From an uncultured Acidimicrobiales bacterium (GTDB taxonomy: Bacteria; Actinomycetota; Acidimicrobiia; Acidimicrobiales; SZUA-35), in assembly GCA_937997485.1 (NCBI GenBank), contig CALKTH010000009.1:123538-187537 (forward strand): a stretch of 64,000 nucleotides of DNA, read 5' to 3'. The notes beneath the pieces are model-generated. The model searched no databases. It saw only the letters and a list, made by a program, of their open reading frames with translations, and was not told where the DNA came from. Of this stretch, positions 36,051-45,134 are shown one piece after another; the stretch's first letter is position 1, and every line of letters starts with the position of its first letter. The position numbers and the translations under genes were made by a program.

Positions 36051-36424
36051 TAGGGGCGGGAGGGGTTGAGGCGCTGGTTGAACTCGACGAGGTTGCCGGA
36101 GGGGTCGTAGCACGTGGCTTGGCGGCAGATGCCTTCCATCACCCGAGGGCCACGAGCGGCGTAACCGGCATCCGTCAGCGTTGCGATGACGGCGTCGACA
36201 TCAGCGACCTGAAACGCGAAGTGTTGCCCCTTCGCCTCTGGCACGTCGTTGACCAACAGGTGAAGCTCTCGCCCGTCGGGCATTCCCAGCCACGTGCCGG
36301 GCACCGAGATCTCATGATCGGGTCGGGGAAGCACCTCGAGACCAACAACATCCCGGTAGAACGCCGTTGTTGCTTCCAAGTCACCCACGTTGAGCGACAC
36401 ATGGTGCACACCAATCAGATCCAT
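36050..36424 (-). CDS. VOC-family (glyoxalase-like) protein
   Basis: 124 aa with the vicinal-oxygen-chelate fold: GVHHVSLNVGDLEATTAFYR near residues 5-24 with an N-terminal His, HLLVND in the middle with a second His, and the closing strand DPSGNLVEFNQ. Likely metal-dependent lyase, dioxygenase or resistance-type protein; specificity cannot be assigned. Its TAG stop abuts the cassette repeat, so an insertion may have set or trimmed its 3' end. Confidence 0.82.
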   Translation of the reverse strand: MDLIGVHHVSLNVGDLEATTAFYRDVVGLEVLPRPDHEISVPGTWLGMPDGRELHLLVNDVPEAKGQHFAFQVADVDAVIATLTDAGYAARGPRVMEGICRQATCYDPSGNLVEFNQRLNPSRP

Positions 36425-36490
36425 CAGCGCACAGTAGACGCGTCACCAGCTGGTGCTGCAATGCGCTCAGATGACGTCGGCCCCGTCCGA

Positions 36491-36536
36491 CGACGAGGTC
36501 GGTGTCAGGCGACGAGGTCGGTGTCAGGCGACGAAG
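36491..36536. repeat. 19-bp tandem repeat downstream of livG
   Basis: CGACGAGGTCGGTGTCAGG at 36491-36509 is repeated exactly at 36510-36528 and begins a third time for 6 bases at 36529. It lies in the 116-bp gap between livG and the VOC gene. No coding function. Confidence 0.8.
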
Positions 36537-36540
36537 GCTG

Positions 36541-37329
36541 CTACGCGACTTCGTCGGAGAGCTCGGTGCCCAGGTAGGCGGCGATGACATCGGGGTTGGC
36601 CTGCACCTCGTCGGGAAGACCGGTGCCAATGGGCTTGCCGAAATCGACCACGAGGATGCGGTCGGCGATGTCCATCACCAAACCCATGTCGTGCTCGACC
36701 ATCACCATCGAGATACCGAGCTCTTCTCGGATGTCGAGAATAAAGCGCGCCATGTCCTCGGTCTCTTCGAGGTTCATGCCGGCGACGGGCTCATCGAGCA
36801 GCAGCAGCTCAGGATCCATGGCGAGGGCTCGTCCCAGCTCGACACGCTTCTGGATGCCGTAGGGAAGGAGTGCCACCGGGAACTTGCGCCACTGGTTGAT
36901 CTCGAGGAAGTCGATGATGTCCTCGACGCGCTCGCGATTCTCCATCTCCTCCTTCTTGGCCTTGCCGAACCACTTCATTCCGTCGAACCAGTTGCCGTTC
37001 ATGCGGATATGGCGACCGGTGAGGATGTTGTCGATCACGGTCATCTGCCCGAAGAGTGCGATGTTCTGGAAGGTCCGGGCGATGCCGAGGTTCGCGACTG
37101 CGTCGGGCCGCTTGCCCATCAGGCTCTCGCCCTTCCAGCGGATGTCGCCTTCTTGCGGCTTGTACACCTGTGAGATCGAGTTGAAGACCGAGGTCTTACC
37201 CGCACCGTTCGGCCCAATGACGGCAAAGAGCTCGCCTTCGGTCACGTGGAAGCTGACGCCATTGATGGCGGTCACGCCGCCGAAGCGGAGCGTGATGTCT
37301 TCGACTTCGAGGATCTTGTTGTCGCTCAT
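36541..37329 (-). CDS. livG: Branched-chain amino-acid type ABC transporter ATP-binding protein LivG
   Basis: 262-aa ATPase. Walker A GPNGAGKTS near residue 38, the LivG-type insert with HIRMNGNWFDGM near 95-115, signature-equivalent LPYGIQKRVELGRAL near 155, Walker B LLLLDEPVAGMN near 175, switch His in MVEHDMG near 210. The ATG at 37329 overlaps the livF stop (ATGA); a GTG 9 bp upstream is less likely. Distal gene of the acyl-CoA synthetase-livHMKFG cluster. The transported substrate need not be an amino acid; related systems carry short organic acids or amides. Confidence 0.92.
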   Translation of the reverse strand: MSDNKILEVEDITLRFGGVTAINGVSFHVTEGELFAVIGPNGAGKTSVFNSISQVYKPQEGDIRWKGESLMGKRPDAVANLGIARTFQNIALFGQMTVIDNILTGRHIRMNGNWFDGMKWFGKAKKEEMENRERVEDIIDFLEINQWRKFPVALLPYGIQKRVELGRALAMDPELLLLDEPVAGMNLEETEDMARFILDIREELGISMVMVEHDMGLVMDIADRILVVDFGKPIGTGLPDEVQANPDVIAAYLGTELSDEVA

Positions 37330-38123
37330 GATGCCCACTTCTTGCGTCGCTTGTAGTGCTTCACGTCACGGAAGGACTTCCGCTCGCCACCCTCGTCTTG
37401 GTGGAGTCCGAGGTAGAACTCCTTGACGTCATCGTCGTCTCGGAGCTTCTCTCCGGTGCCGTCCATGACGACCTTGCCGTTCTCCATGATGTAGCCCTGG
37501 TCGGCGATGGAGAGCGCCATCATGGCGTTCTGTTCGATGAGGAGGATGCTCATGCCTTCCTTGTTGAGCTCCACCACAACGTCTCGCACCTGCTGCACGA
37601 GCAGCGGGGCCAGACCGAGGGACGGCTCATCGAGGATGAGGAGCTTCGGCTCGGCCATGAGCGCACGACCGATGGCCAGCATCTGCTGCTCACCACCGGA
37701 CATATAGCCAGCGAGCTGCTTGCGCCGCTCCTGCAGGCGAGGGAAGAGCTCCATCACCTTGTCGTACTGCGCCTTGACGCCCGCCTTGTTCTTATTGGTG
37801 AACGCCCCGGTGGCGAGGTTCTCGTCGACCGTCAGCTCACCGAAGCAGCGCCGGCCCTCCATCACCTGCGAGATACCGGAGCGCACGATCGAGGACGGTG
37901 ACGCCGACGTGATGTCTTGGCCCTGCCACGAGATCGAGCCCTTGGACACCTTGCCGCCGTGGTTGTCGAGCAGGCCGGTCACCGAGCGAGCGGTGGTCGT
38001 CTTGCCCGCACCGTTCGACCCGAGCAGGGCGACGATTTGGCCGTCAGGAACATCGATAGAGAGCCCGCGGAGCACGAGGATCACTTCGTTGTAGACGACT
38101 TCGAGGTTTGCAATCTCGAGCAC
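37326..38123 (-). CDS. livF: Branched-chain amino-acid type ABC transporter ATP-binding protein LivF
   Basis: 265-aa ATPase partner of LivG. Walker A GSNGAGKTT near residue 34, signature MSGGEQQMLAIGRAL near 141, Walker B LLILDEPSLGLAPLL near 162, switch His region LLIEQNA near 195. It has about 25 extra C-terminal residues rich in Lys and Arg. It starts with GTG and overlaps livG by 4 bp. Upstream, a hairpin separates it from livK. Confidence 0.92.
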   Translation of the reverse strand: MLEIANLEVVYNEVILVLRGLSIDVPDGQIVALLGSNGAGKTTTARSVTGLLDNHGGKVSKGSISWQGQDITSASPSSIVRSGISQVMEGRRCFGELTVDENLATGAFTNKNKAGVKAQYDKVMELFPRLQERRKQLAGYMSGGEQQMLAIGRALMAEPKLLILDEPSLGLAPLLVQQVRDVVVELNKEGMSILLIEQNAMMALSIADQGYIMENGKVVMDGTGEKLRDDDDVKEFYLGLHQDEGGERKSFRDVKHYKRRKKWAS

Positions 38124-38166
38124 GTGAAAGTTCTTTCGTCTGGGACAGGATCAGAAGATGGATTCC

Positions 38167-38198
38167 GGGTCGGATGCCGCTGAAGCGACATCCGACCC
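38167..38198 (-). terminator. Intercistronic hairpin between livK and livF
   Basis: Perfect 10-bp arms GGGTCGGATG/CATCCGACCC (38167-38176 and 38189-38198) with a 12-nt loop. No U-tract. It probably raises livK expression over livFG by attenuation or mRNA protection. Confidence 0.6.
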
Positions 38199-38259
38199 GT
38201 CAATTCACACGCTGATCAGCGAATGTTGATCCGATCGTGGTTGATCAGATCATCGTGGA

Positions 38260-39675
38260 TCAGATGCAGGGACCGTCGAACTCGTAGCTGGCCAGCACGT
38301 CAGAGACGAACGGGCCGGTCTCAACGATCATGCCGGAGGAACCGGCACCGGCGCTGAGCGGCTGGAGGTCGAAGGCGGTGGCATCAACGTCGTAGATGTA
38401 GCTCTCACGCACGATGATGTCGTTGTAGGCACCGTTGTAGCTCTGGTTCGGCGAGAGGCCCTTGAAGTCGATGGCGACTTCCTGGGCAGCCTGCACCATG
38501 CCGGCACGGGTCATGTCGCCGTTGGCGGCAGCTTGACGGAGAAGGGTCTCCACCATGATGCCTTCCATCCAGCCAGTGACGTACTGGTCGGAGAGCACGG
38601 CGTCGGGACGACGAGCGGTCATCTCGGAGACGAGCTCGCTCATGCCTTCGGAGTCACCCTGGTTCCACGGAAGGGCGTAGCCACTCTGCCAGTAGTACTG
38701 GTCGAAGGCCGGTGCCAAGTCGGTGGGAAGCAGTGCGGGGTAGCTGAACGACGGACCGTTGCCGGACCAGTCAGCTTCGAAGCCCTGCGACACAGCGTTG
38801 CCGAAGATGTCCGCCAGCTCACCGGGGGTGAGCGTGGTCCACACCATGTTGGCGCCGGAGCTCACGAGCTGGGAGATCACCGCGGTGCGGTCATCGCCAG
38901 CTACTTCACCCTTGCCGTTGTAAACGACCTCGATACCGAGGGCCTCAGCTGCGAGCTCAGCGCCGACGTGACCGTCTTCGCCGTACTCACCGGGGCGGGA
39001 GATGATGGCCAGTGCCGGCGTGTTGCCGTCAGCGGTCACCTTGTCGTTGAGCCAGGAAACACCGTTCATCGACTCGGCGCAGTAGGTGATCTGCTTTTCG
39101 AGAATGGCGACATTCTCTTCGGCAGGCCAGAGCGACGCCCAGCTGAGCGGGATGACGAGCATGTTGTCGTCGGCGGCATCTTCAGCGATAGCGGCGGTGA
39201 TCGGGGAACCGGTGTTCTCCGAGATCATCAACACGCCGTCTTCGGACTCTTGAGCCATCTCGAGGTAGTTCTCGATGCCTTTGTCCGTGGCGTAGCCGCT
39301 GTCCAGGATGACGGGCTCGATCATGCGACCGGCGATGCCGCCGTTCTCGTTGACCATCTCCCAGTAGACAACCTGGGACTCCACGATCTCGGAGACGAGT
39401 GCGGCAAACGGTCCGGAGAGGTCAGCGTTCAGACCCACACGAATCGTGTCGTCGGTGACGCCGAAGTCGGTTGCGATCTCGGCCGCCGGCTCATCCGGCT
39501 CCTCAACCACGACCTCACCGTCGTCATCGTCTTCTTCCATCGCTTCTTCTTCAGCTTCGGCTTCAGTGGTTTCACTACCACCGTCGTCGGAGCCTGCATC
39601 GTCGTCGCCCCCACCACATGCCGCGGCAACCATGCCGAACGCCATGAGTAGTGCGAGTAGTCGCTTCAATTTCAC
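38260..39675 (-). CDS. livK: ABC transporter substrate-binding lipoprotein, LivK-type
   Basis: 471 aa. The GTG at 39675 has GGAGG 6 nt upstream. Signal peptide with lipobox AAAC (Cys20), then a very acidic, Glu/Asp-rich linker from about 24 to 66. The remainder is a type I periplasmic-binding fold: IRVGLNADLSGPFA near 76-89, LDSGYATDKGIENY near 121-134, RPGEYGEDGHVGAEL near 215-229. The ligand could be a branched-chain amino acid, amide or carboxylate. It is encoded upstream of livF and downstream of livM. Confidence 0.9.
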   Translation of the reverse strand: MKLKRLLALLMAFGMVAAACGGGDDDAGSDDGGSETTEAEAEEEAMEEDDDDGEVVVEEPDEPAAEIATDFGVTDDTIRVGLNADLSGPFAALVSEIVESQVVYWEMVNENGGIAGRMIEPVILDSGYATDKGIENYLEMAQESEDGVLMISENTGSPITAAIAEDAADDNMLVIPLSWASLWPAEENVAILEKQITYCAESMNGVSWLNDKVTADGNTPALAIISRPGEYGEDGHVGAELAAEALGIEVVYNGKGEVAGDDRTAVISQLVSSGANMVWTTLTPGELADIFGNAVSQGFEADWSGNGPSFSYPALLPTDLAPAFDQYYWQSGYALPWNQGDSEGMSELVSEMTARRPDAVLSDQYVTGWMEGIMVETLLRQAAANGDMTRAGMVQAAQEVAIDFKGLSPNQSYNGAYNDIIVRESYIYDVDATAFDLQPLSAGAGSSGMIVETGPFVSDVLASYEFDGPCI

Positions 39676-39773
39676 AGGATTCCTCCCCTATGTGTTTTCG
39701 ACAGAGCCGGCGGTTGCCGACTCAGCGATCTTTCAGACCGCTCAGTATTCACCAGTGACGGGCGTCACGGGCG

Positions 39774-41090
39774 TCAATAGCTGAACGGCCAGCCCTTCCA
39801 ATAGTTACGCACCTTCAGCCAGACGCCGAAGAGACCCAACGGTTCGAAGATCAGGAACACCACGATCAATACGCCGAAGATGACCAGGTTCCAGAAGAAC
39901 ACGCTCATCGGCCAGCCCGGTGCAACCGTGGCGATCGAGATCGGTCCGAAGTCGCCCTCACCTCCCTCGGTGAGAAGGAAGTTGGCCATGAGGCCGATCG
40001 GTCCGCCGGAGTCGAGCTGACCGGCCAACCAATCGGTGAAGGACTCGACCACTTCGGGCAGCAGTTCGACGAACAGCGTGCCCAACATCGTGCCAGCGAT
40101 CGTGCCGGCGCCGCCGATGAGCAAGATGGCGATGAAGTCGACCGAGAGGAGCAGGCCGAATTGAATCGGCGAGACTCGGCCGGTGAAGGCGCCGAAGAGC
40201 GCTCCGGCAATGCCGGCGTAGAACGAGCTGATGGCAAAGCCGGTCCGCTTGTACTTGAACTCCGGCACACCCATGACCTCGGCGGCGACGTCGCGGTCTC
40301 GGATCGCCTGCAAGGCTCGGCCGGTGCGGGACCGGACCAGGTTCTTGGCGAACCACAGCATGACGAGCAGGATCGCGAAGATCAGGAAGAACTCTTTTTG
40401 CACCTCGGTGAGATGAATGAGTCCGAACCACTTGCCGTCTTCGCTGATCTCGATGAGCGGCGTCTCCTCTTTCCAGAGACGAATGTCGAGCTTGGGCCAC
40501 TTGCGGCCAGACTCGAAGTCACCCGCCCATTCGGGAAGCATGCGCCCGAGGTGGAGGCCGATGAACACGAGCCCGAGGGTCACGATGGCCAAGTACAGGC
40601 CACGGACCTTCACTGCCGCAGGCGAGACGATGATGCCGATGAGTGCGGCAACAACGCCCGACATGGGGAGCCATATCCAGATCGGGAGACCGAGCCCGCA
40701 CTCTCCTTGAGACTCAAGGAGTCCGAGGTTGTCGTGGAATGGCACGCATGCCTTCCAGCTCTCCTCCTTGCCGACGTTGCCACCAAGCATCACGGCGGTA
40801 TACGCACCCGTCCCCATGAAGAAGGCGTGTCCGAGCGAGACCTGGCCAGTCACGCCGACGAGGATGTTCAACCCCAGTGCGGCGATGCCGAAGATCGTGG
40901 TGAGCACGATGAGGCCGAGCCAGGTGTTGCCGAAGAGCCGGATCGGCAACCACTCGAAGAACCCGTTGCCGAGAACAGCGAGCGTGAGCGTCACCAGGAA
41001 AAAGACGAGGCTTCCCTTCTGGAACCAGGTGGGAAGGATGGCAGCGTCCTCTTGGTAGGAACGCCGCAGAAGCGGGCGACCGAAAGCCAT
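39774..41090 (-). CDS. livM: Branched-chain amino-acid type ABC transporter permease LivM
   Basis: 438-aa integral membrane protein with about ten spans. Landmarks are FGIAALGLNILVGVTGQVSLGHAFF-type segment near residues 67-90 (GQVSLGHAF is the LivM hallmark), VRGLYLAIVTLGL near 165, the cytoplasmic EAA-like loop ALQAIRDRDVAAEVMGV near 270 and FIAILLIGGAGTIAGTMLGT near 325. It starts 2 bp after livH and is in the same operon. Confidence 0.92.
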   Translation of the reverse strand: MAFGRPLLRRSYQEDAAILPTWFQKGSLVFFLVTLTLAVLGNGFFEWLPIRLFGNTWLGLIVLTTIFGIAALGLNILVGVTGQVSLGHAFFMGTGAYTAVMLGGNVGKEESWKACVPFHDNLGLLESQGECGLGLPIWIWLPMSGVVAALIGIIVSPAAVKVRGLYLAIVTLGLVFIGLHLGRMLPEWAGDFESGRKWPKLDIRLWKEETPLIEISEDGKWFGLIHLTEVQKEFFLIFAILLVMLWFAKNLVRSRTGRALQAIRDRDVAAEVMGVPEFKYKRTGFAISSFYAGIAGALFGAFTGRVSPIQFGLLLSVDFIAILLIGGAGTIAGTMLGTLFVELLPEVVESFTDWLAGQLDSGGPIGLMANFLLTEGGEGDFGPISIATVAPGWPMSVFFWNLVIFGVLIVVFLIFEPLGLFGVWLKVRNYWKGWPFSY

Positions 41091-41092
41091 TG

Positions 41093-42070
41093 TCAGACCC
41101 TCCGAATCTCAGGTGTACCGAACAGGCCGTAGGGCCGGACGATCAGGACCACCAACATCACGAGGTATGGGACGATCGTCGAGTAGCCGGGACCGAGGAT
41201 GCTGGTCCATTGCGAGAGGTACTGACCGGCGAAGATTTCGAAGCTGGCGATGAGAAGACCGCCAACTACGGCGCCTGCGACCGAATCGAGGCCGCCGAGG
41301 ATGATCACGGGCAGCACTCGGAAGACCCACACCGGGTGAATCTCTTGGCTGACCACACCCGAAGGCGGCCATGGTGACATGGCGAAGAAGATGGCGGCCA
41401 GGACGGCGAGGGCCGCTCCCAACGCCCAGGCGATCGAGAACACTCGACCCACGTTGATGCCCTGGGCCATGGCCGCTTCTTGATCGAAGGCCACCGCTCG
41501 CATGGCGATCCCGAACCGGGACCGGTAGAAGAAGAAGACGAAGGTGAACGCAATAGCAGCAGCGAGCACCGCAGCGAGATAGCTCTTCGGGATAATGGCT
41601 CCGCCTTCACCACCGAGTTGCCACACCTGAGTACCCCACGGCACACCGATGCTGCGGCCGGAGATGGCGGTGGCGTCCAGGTTGAACGGCCGAATGGCGA
41701 TCTCGAGGCCGAGCGTGATGACGGCCATCGCGAACAGCGGCTGCCCGACCATGGGTCTGATCGCTACTCGTTCGAGTACCAGTCCCATCAATCCGGCCAA
41801 CAACAGGGCAACGGCCAAGAGGAGCAGCCATCGTCCGATACCCGCTGTCTCTCCAGCTTCAGGAGCCAGTGGGTTCGAGAACGGCAGGAATGGGAAGCCA
41901 GCGTCGGCGACCAGGATGGACATGAACATTGCACCGGCCATTGAGATCGCTCCGGCGGCGAAGTTCAGGACCTGCGTACCCTTGAAGATCAGGACGAAGC
42001 TGAGCGCCATGATCGAGTAGATCGAGCCCAAGGCGATGGCCTTGGACAGCGTCTGGATGAACGTGATCAT
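41093..42070 (-). CDS. livH: Branched-chain amino-acid type ABC transporter permease LivH
   Basis: 325-aa permease with about eight spans. Landmarks are GSIYSIMALSFVLIFKG near residues 16-32, NFAAGAISMAGAM near 36-48, and the C-terminal VIILGGLDSVAGAVVGGLL near 258-276. Its ATG overlaps the stop of the acyl-CoA synthetase gene (ATGA at 42067-42070), tying the transporter to that enzyme. Confidence 0.93.
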   Translation of the reverse strand: MITFIQTLSKAIALGSIYSIMALSFVLIFKGTQVLNFAAGAISMAGAMFMSILVADAGFPFLPFSNPLAPEAGETAGIGRWLLLLAVALLLAGLMGLVLERVAIRPMVGQPLFAMAVITLGLEIAIRPFNLDATAISGRSIGVPWGTQVWQLGGEGGAIIPKSYLAAVLAAAIAFTFVFFFYRSRFGIAMRAVAFDQEAAMAQGINVGRVFSIAWALGAALAVLAAIFFAMSPWPPSGVVSQEIHPVWVFRVLPVIILGGLDSVAGAVVGGLLIASFEIFAGQYLSQWTSILGPGYSTIVPYLVMLVVLIVRPYGLFGTPEIRRV

Positions 42071-43947
42071 CGGTACATGTCCTCCACGAGATCCGTGAAG
42101 GCTTCTTCGACTGATGAACGCTTCAGCTTCTGTGTTGCGGTCAACTCACCGTCCTCGTGATCGAGTTCTTTGGGAATGAGGCGGAACTTCTTGATGCCTT
42201 CAACTCGGGCGAACTTCTCGTTGGTCTTCTCGACTTCCTTGCTGATCAAGGCAATGACCTCTTCCTTCTCAGAAAGATCTCGGTACGTGGTGAACGGCAT
42301 GTTCTGCGAGAGCGCCCAGTTGCCAACGACGTCGGCCTCGATGGCGATCAACGCCGTGAGGTACTTGCGACGGTCGCCAATCACCATGGCTTCGTTGATG
42401 AACGGCGAGGTCTTCAGCGTGTTCTCGATCTCCGATGGCGAGATGTTCTTGCCGCCAGCGGTGATGATGATGTGCTTGATGCGATCCACGACCTTGATGT
42501 GGGTGTCGTCCACCCACTCGCCGACATCACCGGTCTTCAGCCAGCCGTCTTCGGTGAAGGTCTCGGCGGTCTTGTCCGGCTTGCCCCAGTAGCCAATGAA
42601 GTTGGCGTCGTGCTTGGTCTGTATCTCGCCAGTCTCGGCGTCGATCCGAATGCCATCCTTGATCGCTGGGTATGGCTCACCGACCGTGCCGACCTTGACT
42701 CGGCCGTGCAGGTTCGCCGTTGCCACCGCCGTGTTCTCGGTCATGCCGTAGAGCTCGTAGACGTTGAGTCCGATGCCCATGAAGAATTCGAGCACTTCGG
42801 GCGCAATCGGAGCCGCACCCGTTCCGGCCCAGCGCACTCGGTTCATACCGAGCTTTTCCCGGATCGCTCGGAACATGAACACCCAGCCAATGGCGTAAGC
42901 CACTCGTGTGAGGGGAGTCCAGTTGCCGTTGTTCTGCACGCGGCTGCGACCAATCCAACCGGCGAGCTTCATGAACATGCCCATGAAGCCCTTCTTGATG
43001 GGTGAAGAGGCCGCACCGCGGATGGTGATGCCGGCGAGCAACTTCTCCCAAATGCGAGGCACGGCGAAGAACAGCGTTGGCTGAATCTCACGGAGGTTGG
43101 CGTTCACCGATTCGATCGACTCGGCGAAGTTCAGAACGACGCCGTTGCCGACCAGCGCCCATGTCGAGAAGACGCGCTCGGCGATGTGACAGAGCGGCAG
43201 ATAGGTGAGCGCTGTGTCCTGTGGTCCGGGGAGCTTGCCGCCTGCCATGCGCTCGGGAGTCTGGATGATCACGTCGATGCCGAAGTTGGCGTTCTTGTTC
43301 GTGAGCATGGCGCCCTTGGGCGGGCCGGTGGTGCCCGAGGTGTAGACGAGCGTCATCACGTCGGACTCTTCGGCTTCGGCCATTCGCTGCTCGACAGCAT
43401 TGGCGTTCGCCGCTCGATGCTCTCGACCCAGGGTCAGGAAGTCGTCCCAGAACAGCAACCGTGGATCCTCCGAGCGGCGGATGCCGCGGGGTTCCACGTA
43501 GATGATCTTCTCGACCGTCGGGAAGGTGGACGCGGGAAGCTCGATGACCTTGTCGGCCTGCTCTTGGTCTTCGACCAGATGGACCTTGGCGCCGCAGTCG
43601 TTGAGTGTGTACTCCACCTCGGCGGCGGGGTTCGTGGGGTACATGCCAACCGTGATGCCGCGTACCGCCACGGTGGCGAGGTCCATGATCACCCATTCGG
43701 TGCGATCTTCGGCGTGGATGCTGACCCGGTCGCCGACGTCGACGCCGAGGGCGATCAGACCGTGCGCGGCTTCGAGAATCGTGGTCCACGTGTCACCCCA
43801 GAGGTGCTCGTGCCAGATCCCGAGATGCTTCTCACGCATCGCCAATTGGGTCGGTGCGGACATGGCCCAGTCACGCGCTCGTGACGCAACGGTCGGATAA
43901 CCCGAGCCTGCGTTTGACGACGCGGGCCGTTCGGCAACTGCTGTCAT
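42067..43947 (-). CDS. Long-chain-type acyl-CoA synthetase (AMP-binding)
   Basis: 626 aa. The ATG at 43947 follows AGGGGAG; longer readings extend into the upstream region. The ATP motif YTSGTTGPPKGAM is near residue 205, YGMTENTAVAT near 405, and the GDVGEWVDD and DRIKHIIITAGGKNISPSEIE-type motifs near 485-515. Size and motifs match FadD15-like long-chain acyl-CoA synthetases. It is the first gene of the livHMKFG operon, so it probably activates the carboxylate brought in by the transporter. The same arrangement is known in other actinobacteria, but the substrate is undetermined. Confidence 0.9.
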   Translation of the reverse strand: MTAVAERPASSNAGSGYPTVASRARDWAMSAPTQLAMREKHLGIWHEHLWGDTWTTILEAAHGLIALGVDVGDRVSIHAEDRTEWVIMDLATVAVRGITVGMYPTNPAAEVEYTLNDCGAKVHLVEDQEQADKVIELPASTFPTVEKIIYVEPRGIRRSEDPRLLFWDDFLTLGREHRAANANAVEQRMAEAEESDVMTLVYTSGTTGPPKGAMLTNKNANFGIDVIIQTPERMAGGKLPGPQDTALTYLPLCHIAERVFSTWALVGNGVVLNFAESIESVNANLREIQPTLFFAVPRIWEKLLAGITIRGAASSPIKKGFMGMFMKLAGWIGRSRVQNNGNWTPLTRVAYAIGWVFMFRAIREKLGMNRVRWAGTGAAPIAPEVLEFFMGIGLNVYELYGMTENTAVATANLHGRVKVGTVGEPYPAIKDGIRIDAETGEIQTKHDANFIGYWGKPDKTAETFTEDGWLKTGDVGEWVDDTHIKVVDRIKHIIITAGGKNISPSEIENTLKTSPFINEAMVIGDRRKYLTALIAIEADVVGNWALSQNMPFTTYRDLSEKEEVIALISKEVEKTNEKFARVEGIKKFRLIPKELDHEDGELTATQKLKRSSVEEAFTDLVEDMYR

Positions 43948-44163
43948 GCTCTCCCCTGCTTTGTTCGCTTCACCACGTTGGGTAGAAGGGCTGGGTTGCC
44001 CTTCCCGAGGTGTCGGTCCCTTGCGGTCTTGCGACCACGGATGGGCACAGTAGTGAGGCAAACGTCACGCCGCAAAAGAGATGATGAAGTCCCTAACGAT
44101 CTCGTGACCGTCGCTGCGAAACCCTCAGTTCTTTGCTAGACGCGGCGCCCGGCAGACGGAACG

Positions 44164-45075
44164 TCAATAGCCAGCGGCAGGGTCCACGTGCCCGTCGAGC
44201 ACGTCTCCGGCGATGAAGCGGCGAACATTGCCTTCGATGTGCGCCGCCAGCAAGGGAATGCCCATTTCGTGAGTGTTCCCGACGTGAGGCGTGATGATCG
44301 CTCGTGGCTCGGTCCAGAGCGGGTGGCCGTCAGGCAACGGCTCGGGATCGGTCACGTCGAGCGCAGCGCCACCAATGGCGCCGTCCGCAAGCGCTGCGGT
44401 CAAGGCATCGGTCTGCACGTGCCCGCCCCGAGCGACATTCACGAGCCAGGCATGCGGTGCCATCGCCTCGAGTTCCGCGGGGCCGATGACGCCTCGAGTC
44501 TCGTCGGTCAGGGCCAACGCCAGCACCACGAGATCAGCATCGCCGAGTACCTCAAGCCGGTCGGCCAGGGCAACGGTGCGGTGCGCTCCAGCGACGGGAG
44601 TTGCCGTTCGGCGAACCACGGTCACGTGACACCCGAAGGGTTCCAGCAACCCCAGCAACGATGCAGTGATCCCGCCCGCACCGAAGACCACGACCTTCCC
44701 GCCAATCAGATTCGTTCCCTGCTGGGCCGGCCATGACGTGGCCCGAGTGAAGGTGGCGAGGCCACGCAGACCGGCAAGGCCGAGCGCAAGAACATGCTCG
44801 GCGACTGGTGCGGCGTACACGCCCTTGGCGCAGGTCCAGAGGCGCTCAGTGTCGAGGTAGGGCACGTAGGGCTCGATGCCGGCGAACGGCAGCGCAACCC
44901 ACTCGACAGCGCGGGCACGCTCCAGCACGGATGGCAGCTCGTGGGGAACAGCTGGGTCGGCCCAGACCAAGGCATCGGCCTCTTCGATGGAGGCGATGAT
45001 GCCCCCACCAGCGACAACGGCCGCCTCGAGAGACTCGAAGCGGCCGCTCTTTGGTTCTACGGCAATCTTCTTCAT
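44164..45075 (-). CDS. D-isomer-specific 2-hydroxyacid dehydrogenase
   Basis: 303-aa NAD(P)-dependent oxidoreductase. The Rossmann loop GAGGITASLLG is near residue 133, the catalytic Arg region VNVARGGHV near 213, the acidic motif DPEPLPDGHPLW near 240 and the catalytic His in ITPHVGNTHE near 262. The ATG at 45075 is preceded by an in-frame GTG one codon earlier. It is transcribed in the same direction as the transsulfuration pair and lies 59 bp downstream of it. Substrate not assigned; glyoxylate/hydroxypyruvate or phosphoglycerate-type acids are possible. Confidence 0.85.
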   Translation of the reverse strand: MKKIAVEPKSGRFESLEAAVVAGGGIIASIEEADALVWADPAVPHELPSVLERARAVEWVALPFAGIEPYVPYLDTERLWTCAKGVYAAPVAEHVLALGLAGLRGLATFTRATSWPAQQGTNLIGGKVVVFGAGGITASLLGLLEPFGCHVTVVRRTATPVAGAHRTVALADRLEVLGDADLVVLALALTDETRGVIGPAELEAMAPHAWLVNVARGGHVQTDALTAALADGAIGGAALDVTDPEPLPDGHPLWTEPRAIITPHVGNTHEMGIPLLAAHIEGNVRRFIAGDVLDGHVDPAAGY

Positions 45076-45134
45076 CACCGCACGTTATAGATCGCTGGTC
45101 CTCATCGATCGCCCAGGTCACAGCCCGCGGGTAA

